From the NCBI GenBank assembly GCA_902576335.1, contig CACGVC010000001.1, forward strand, positions 1 to 64,000: a DNA stretch of 64,000 bases, given 5' to 3'. Shown here piece after piece: positions 60,703 through 64,000 of this stretch (positions are counted from its first letter, which is position 1; each line of letters begins with the position of its first letter). Both the position numbers and the translations under genes were made by a program. The notes under the pieces are model-generated. The model did no database searches. It had not been told where the DNA came from and saw only the letters and a list, made by a program, of their open reading frames with translations. The DNA comes from an uncultured Pelagibacteraceae bacterium. Its GTDB lineage: Bacteria > Pseudomonadota > Alphaproteobacteria > Pelagibacterales > Pelagibacteraceae.

Positions 60703-60752
60703 GTGCTCATGCTTTGATTGAGAAGACGTCTCCTTCCTCTTAGTATGGGCAC
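60703..60752 (+). promoter_or_regulatory. structured RNA stem in the leader of the iron permease gene
   Basis: GTGCTCATGCT (60703-60713) pairs with AGTATGGGCAC (60742-60752) over 11 positions, with two G-U pairs that exist only in plus-strand RNA. Inside, GAGA (60720-60723) and TCTC (60729-60732) can form a small hairpin. There is no T-tract after it, so it is more likely a regulatory or stabilising structure than a terminator. It fills most of the 95-base gap 60693-60787. Confidence 0.5.
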
Positions 60753-60787
60753 AAATACTTTCATCTTTATAAAGCGGATTATAAATT

Positions 60788-62407
60788 ATGAAAATTACTT
60801 TTTGGCATATATCTTCTTTTTTAATTTCACTTTTTGTAATAATCCCAATACTTACCGTCTTTTCGAGTTTTTTTGAGGATACTTCAAATTATTATCAAGT
60901 TTTAAAAGACACTTTTTTAGTAGAATATATATTTAACTCAATTTTTTTATTATTTTCTGTTTTATTATTTACTTTTTTAATTGGCACTGGGTCAGCTTAT
61001 TTAGTTTCTTTTTATGAATTTCCACTAAGTAATTTTTTTAAATGGGGTTTAATATTATCTTTTGCAGTCCCTCCTTATATCTACGCTTATTCTTTAACAG
61101 CTTTTTTTGAAAATTATGGAACTGCTTATACTATTTTAAAAAATTTATTTGGTGATGGTAATTACAATCAAAATATACCTAAATTTGATGGTTTATTTGG
61201 TGTTATCTTATCTATTTCTTTTTCTTTATATGCTTATGTTTATATTTTAGCCAGAGCATCTTTTTTGTATCAATCACAAAATATAATAGAATTAGGTAAA
61301 AACCTAGGATTTACAAAATTAAAAACATTATATTCAATTATTTTACCATCAGCACGACCGGCTATAATTGCAGGCTTATCATTGGTAGCAATGGAAACTC
61401 TAGCAGAATTTGGTGCAGTTGATTTTTTTTCAATAAATACCTTAACGACAGGAATATATAATTCTTGGATAGCCTTCGATGATTTAGCTTTTGCAAATAG
61501 ATTATCGTTTTTTTTGCTACTTTTTATCTTTGCACTCTTCATTATTGAAAATTTTTTGAGAAAAAAGGCAAAATACCACTTCAATTCGAGGGGTGGATTT
61601 AAGCAAAAGCAGAAAATAAAACTCGAAGGAAAAAAATCCATTTTAGCTTTCTTATTTTGTTTTTCTGTATTCTTCTTAAGTTTTTTGTTCCCTTTAAGTC
61701 AAATGATGTATTGGACACTAAAATTCCCTGAAAATTTATTTGAACTTCAAGTTTTAGATCTATTAAAAAATACCTTATATTTGGTTTCTTTATCTAGTTT
61801 AGTTTTGATAATTTTCGCACTAATTTCTAATTATGGAAATAGAGTAACTAAAAATAAAGTTTTAAATGTTTTGTCTACTCTATCTATTTCAGGTTATGCA
61901 ATACCAGGTGTAATATTAGCAGTTGCATACATTACTTTCATTGCTTGGTTTGATGAAAATGTAATTAAAAGTCTTGGTTTCTTTTCAATAAAAAAAATAT
62001 TCATAGGATCAATAATTGGATTAGTGCTTGTTTACTTTGTTAGATTCTATTCACTTGCATACAATGGGATAAAGTCAGGGTATGAAAAAATTAATATTGC
62101 AGTTGATGAAAGTGCGTACTTACTTGGTTACTCAAAAAGAAAAACATTTACGAATATTCACGTTCCTTTTTTGAGAAATTCTTTGTTATTCATTATTATT
62201 TTAGTTTCACTTGAAATCATAAGAGAATTACCAATAACATTGATTTTAAGACCCTTTAATTTTGAAACTTTTGCGACAACTGCTTATATTTCTGCATCAG
62301 AAGACTTACTTGAAGCTGCAGCTGTACCATCATTATTTTTAATTTTAATTGCATCCTTTTTTATTATAATTGCATCCAAATATATTTTGAGAGAAAACAA
62401 TGAATAA
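60788..62407 (+). CDS. fbpB: iron(III) ABC transporter permease (FbpB/SfuB-like)
   Basis: A 539-residue permease with two fused transmembrane halves, about twelve helices in all. Each half has an EAA-type loop: ELGKNLGFTKLKTLYSIILP near residue 166 and ESAYLLGYSKRKTFTNIHVP near 440. Fused two-domain permeases are usual in ferric iron transporters. It is overlapped by the ATPase gene (eight bases). The Fur boxes upstream of the operon support iron as substrate. Confidence 0.9.
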   Translation: MKITFWHISSFLISLFVIIPILTVFSSFFEDTSNYYQVLKDTFLVEYIFNSIFLLFSVLLFTFLIGTGSAYLVSFYEFPLSNFFKWGLILSFAVPPYIYAYSLTAFFENYGTAYTILKNLFGDGNYNQNIPKFDGLFGVILSISFSLYAYVYILARASFLYQSQNIIELGKNLGFTKLKTLYSIILPSARPAIIAGLSLVAMETLAEFGAVDFFSINTLTTGIYNSWIAFDDLAFANRLSFFLLLFIFALFIIENFLRKKAKYHFNSRGGFKQKQKIKLEGKKSILAFLFCFSVFFLSFLFPLSQMMYWTLKFPENLFELQVLDLLKNTLYLVSLSSLVLIIFALISNYGNRVTKNKVLNVLSTLSISGYAIPGVILAVAYITFIAWFDENVIKSLGFFSIKKIFIGSIIGLVLVYFVRFYSLAYNGIKSGYEKINIAVDESAYLLGYSKRKTFTNIHVPFLRNSLLFIIILVSLEIIRELPITLILRPFNFETFATTAYISASEDLLEAAAVPSLFLILIASFFIIIASKYILRENNE

Positions 62408-63458
62408 TTTCTTTGAGGTAAAAAATGTTGACTTTGTTGCTGGAGGTAAAACAAAAGTAAGAAACATGTCTTTTGCAATTGAAAATGAGGGTGATGTTAT
62501 ATGTCTACTTGGTCCCTCGGGAATAGGCAAAACAACTATATTAAGGACAATTGCTGGGTTACAAAAGATTAAAAATGGATCTATTGAGCTTAAAGGTAAA
62601 ACAATATCCTCTAGTGATGTGAATGTTGAGCCTGAGGATAGAAATATTTCTTTAGCTTTCCAAGAGAATAGTTTGTTTCCACATTATACAGTAGAAAAAA
62701 ATATTTTATTGGGTTTAGAAAAAAATAAAGGAAAAAAAGAAAAGCAAATTGATTTAAAGGAAATTTTAGATTTATTAGATCTTTCTAATATATTAAAACA
62801 GTACCCTCACCAAATTAGTGCTGGCGAGGCCCAGAGAACATCTTTAGCAAGAACTTTGCTTACTCAACCTGATCTACTATTGCTTGATGAACCTTTGTCT
62901 AATGTTGATCAAAGTTTTAAAGAGGAAATTCAAATTAGGTTAAAAAAAATTCTAAAAACTTTAAAAATCTCAACAATAATTGTGACTCATGATTCCTACG
63001 AGGCTTTTTATTTAGGCTCAAAATGTGGAATTATTTTTGATCAAGAACTTAGACAGTTTGATGACCCTTACAAACTGTATCACCTTCCAAATTCAACAGA
63101 AGTGGTGAATTTTTTAAATAGAGGAGTCTTGATACCAGCAGAAGTAACAAGCCCCAAAAGTTTAGAAAATAAAGACCTTGGGACTATTACAGGAAATTTT
63201 GTCAAACCTTTTCCAATTGGTTCAAATGTTCAGTTATTAGTTCAACCAGAAGACTTGCATCATGATGATCAAAGTAATTTAAAATTAGAAGTTGTTGATA
63301 GAAAATTTAGAGGAACAAACTTTATTTATACTTTAAAGACACCCAGCAATAGATTAATTCCGGTATTTGTTCACTCTCATCATATTCATCAACATGAAGT
63401 TAGTGAAAAATTTGGGATTAAAAGACCAATTCATATTGATCATATAGTTTGCTTCTAA
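62400..63458 (+). CDS. fbpC: iron(III) ABC transporter ATP-binding protein (FbpC-like)
   Basis: A 352-residue ATPase. Walker A is GPSGIGKTT near residue 38, the Q-loop region is AFQENSLFPHYT, the signature reads ISAGEAQRTSLARTL (SAGE variant of LSGGQ, as in FbpC), Walker B is LLLLDEPLSNVD and the switch His is VTHDSYE. A C-terminal TOBE-like part includes VQPEDLHHDDQ. The gene overlaps fbpB and precedes an azlC-like gene by 18 bases. Confidence 0.92.
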   Translation: MNNFFEVKNVDFVAGGKTKVRNMSFAIENEGDVICLLGPSGIGKTTILRTIAGLQKIKNGSIELKGKTISSSDVNVEPEDRNISLAFQENSLFPHYTVEKNILLGLEKNKGKKEKQIDLKEILDLLDLSNILKQYPHQISAGEAQRTSLARTLLTQPDLLLLDEPLSNVDQSFKEEIQIRLKKILKTLKISTIIVTHDSYEAFYLGSKCGIIFDQELRQFDDPYKLYHLPNSTEVVNFLNRGVLIPAEVTSPKSLENKDLGTITGNFVKPFPIGSNVQLLVQPEDLHHDDQSNLKLEVVDRKFRGTNFIYTLKTPSNRLIPVFVHSHHIHQHEVSEKFGIKRPIHIDHIVCF

Positions 63459-63476
63459 TAAAAACCTTTTAGAAAA

Positions 63477-64000
63477 ATGAAAAGTAACTTAAAAGTTTTT
63501 TTAAAGGGAATTATTGATGTAAGCCCACTGATGATACCGGTTGTTCCCTTTGGTTTAATTTTTGGAGTTCTTGCTATTGATGTTGGATTTACTCCAATTG
63601 AAACAATGGCAATGTCTTTAATTATTTTTGGTGGCGCTTCTCAGATAGTTTTATTGCAATTATTTTCTGGTGGTGCATCTTCTTTAGTAATAATTAGCTC
63701 AGTCGGTGCAGTGAATTCCAGACATTTACTTTACGGAGCTGTCGTATCAGAGCATTTGTCAGATTTGAAGTTGATTTGGAAGATTATTATATCCTATTTT
63801 TTAATCGATCAGGCATTTGCAATTTCAAATGAATATTTAAAAAAGAATAAGGACCATAATAGATACTTTCACTTGATAGGTGGAGGAGCTACTTGTTGGG
63901 TAATTTGGCAATCGACCACATTTTTAGGAATTATACTTGGAGCAGCAATTCCAGAAAAACTTGGACTAAGTTTTGCAGTTCCTTTAACATTTTTAGCTTT
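63477..64000 (+). CDS. AzlC-family branched-chain amino acid permease, 3' end outside window
   Basis: The frame starts at ATG 63477 and stays open to the end, 174 codons visible. It is hydrophobic, with the AzlC pattern: MIPVVPFGLIFGVLAIDVGF near residues 18-37, FGGASQIVLLQLFSGGAS near 50-68 and NSRHLLYGA near 80-88. AzlC, usually with a small AzlD partner, exports branched-chain amino acids. The AzlD gene, if present, lies past the window. It may be read through from the iron operon. Confidence 0.85.
   Translation, partial: MKSNLKVFLKGIIDVSPLMIPVVPFGLIFGVLAIDVGFTPIETMAMSLIIFGGASQIVLLQLFSGGASSLVIISSVGAVNSRHLLYGAVVSEHLSDLKLIWKIIISYFLIDQAFAISNEYLKKNKDHNRYFHLIGGGATCWVIWQSTTFLGIILGAAIPEKLGLSFAVPLTFLA

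Noticed and set aside
61270..61641. 123-codon minus-strand frame inside fbpB
   Set aside because: Antisense to a two-domain permease with conserved loops; no motif of its own.

Overview
The window looks like a stretch of a streamlined marine alphaproteobacterial genome of the SAR11 (Pelagibacterales) type. The reasons are a very low G+C content, almost no intergenic space (the largest gap between genes is about 213 bp, at 34908-35120), many 1-8 bp gene overlaps, a large share of high-affinity ABC uptake systems, and a rich set of one-carbon and methylated-compound oxidation genes. This assignment is inference from gene content; there is no rRNA marker here. I found no tRNA, rRNA, CRISPR array, insertion sequence or prophage.

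Layout. 1-4881: end of a branched-chain/amide-type (HAAT) ABC transporter (livF partial, livH, livM), a uracil-DNA-glycosylase-like gene and a separate periplasmic binding protein. 5018-13711: an EutA-like Asp/Glu-racemase-family protein and an ectoine-hydrolase-like (DoeA) protein directly ahead of a complete PotABCD-type ABC transporter, then a fused 3-hydroxyacyl-CoA dehydrogenase/enoyl-CoA hydratase. 13700-15075: two secreted or membrane-anchored proteins (cyclophilin, HExxH protein). 15121-18719: agmatinase-type ureohydrolase, aldehyde dehydrogenase, ArgE-like deacetylase. 18749-29764: mixed housekeeping (CsaA, LysE exporter, aconitase, YfgM/BamB-like pair, ZapE-type ATPase, YjbQ, photolyase, diaminopropionate ammonia-lyase-like enzyme, GpsA). 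29761-34907: a second, complete HAAT transporter (livMHGF plus binding protein) on the minus strand. 35121-42936: class I glutamine amidotransferase, formate-THF ligase, drug/metabolite exporter, aspartate racemase, cold-shock protein, purK/purE and small proteins. 42937-45156: a DmdA-like aminomethyltransferase-family enzyme overlapping a MetF-like reductase. 45221-54657: a long plus-strand run holding a small methyltransferase/kinase/nucleotidyltransferase cassette and ending with a dimethylglycine/sarcosine dehydrogenase-type enzyme, ETF beta, ETF alpha and ETF-ubiquinone oxidoreductase. 54658-56804: DUF2237 protein, two tandem 2-oxoglutarate-oxygenase-like paralogues, hisI. 56881-59391: folE, AcuI-type reductase, LysR regulator. 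59409-63458: an iron(III) ABC transporter behind tandem Fur-type palindromes, with a 56-residue cysteine protein between binding protein and permease. 63477-end: partial AzlC permease.

How it fits together. The genes suggest a life on scavenged nitrogen- and methyl-rich solutes: uptake by two HAAT systems and one Pot system; hydrolysis by ectoine-hydrolase-, agmatinase- and deacetylase-type enzymes; demethylation by DMGDH- and DmdA-like THF enzymes; recovery of one-carbon units through MetF-like and Fhs enzymes; and electron delivery to quinone by ETF/ETF-QO. A structural theme is an RNA hairpin just 3' of each of three binding-protein genes (3649-3684, 9331-9358, 33494-33537), a usual way to make more binding protein than permease. 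A second theme is convergent genes sharing a TTAA as both stop codons.
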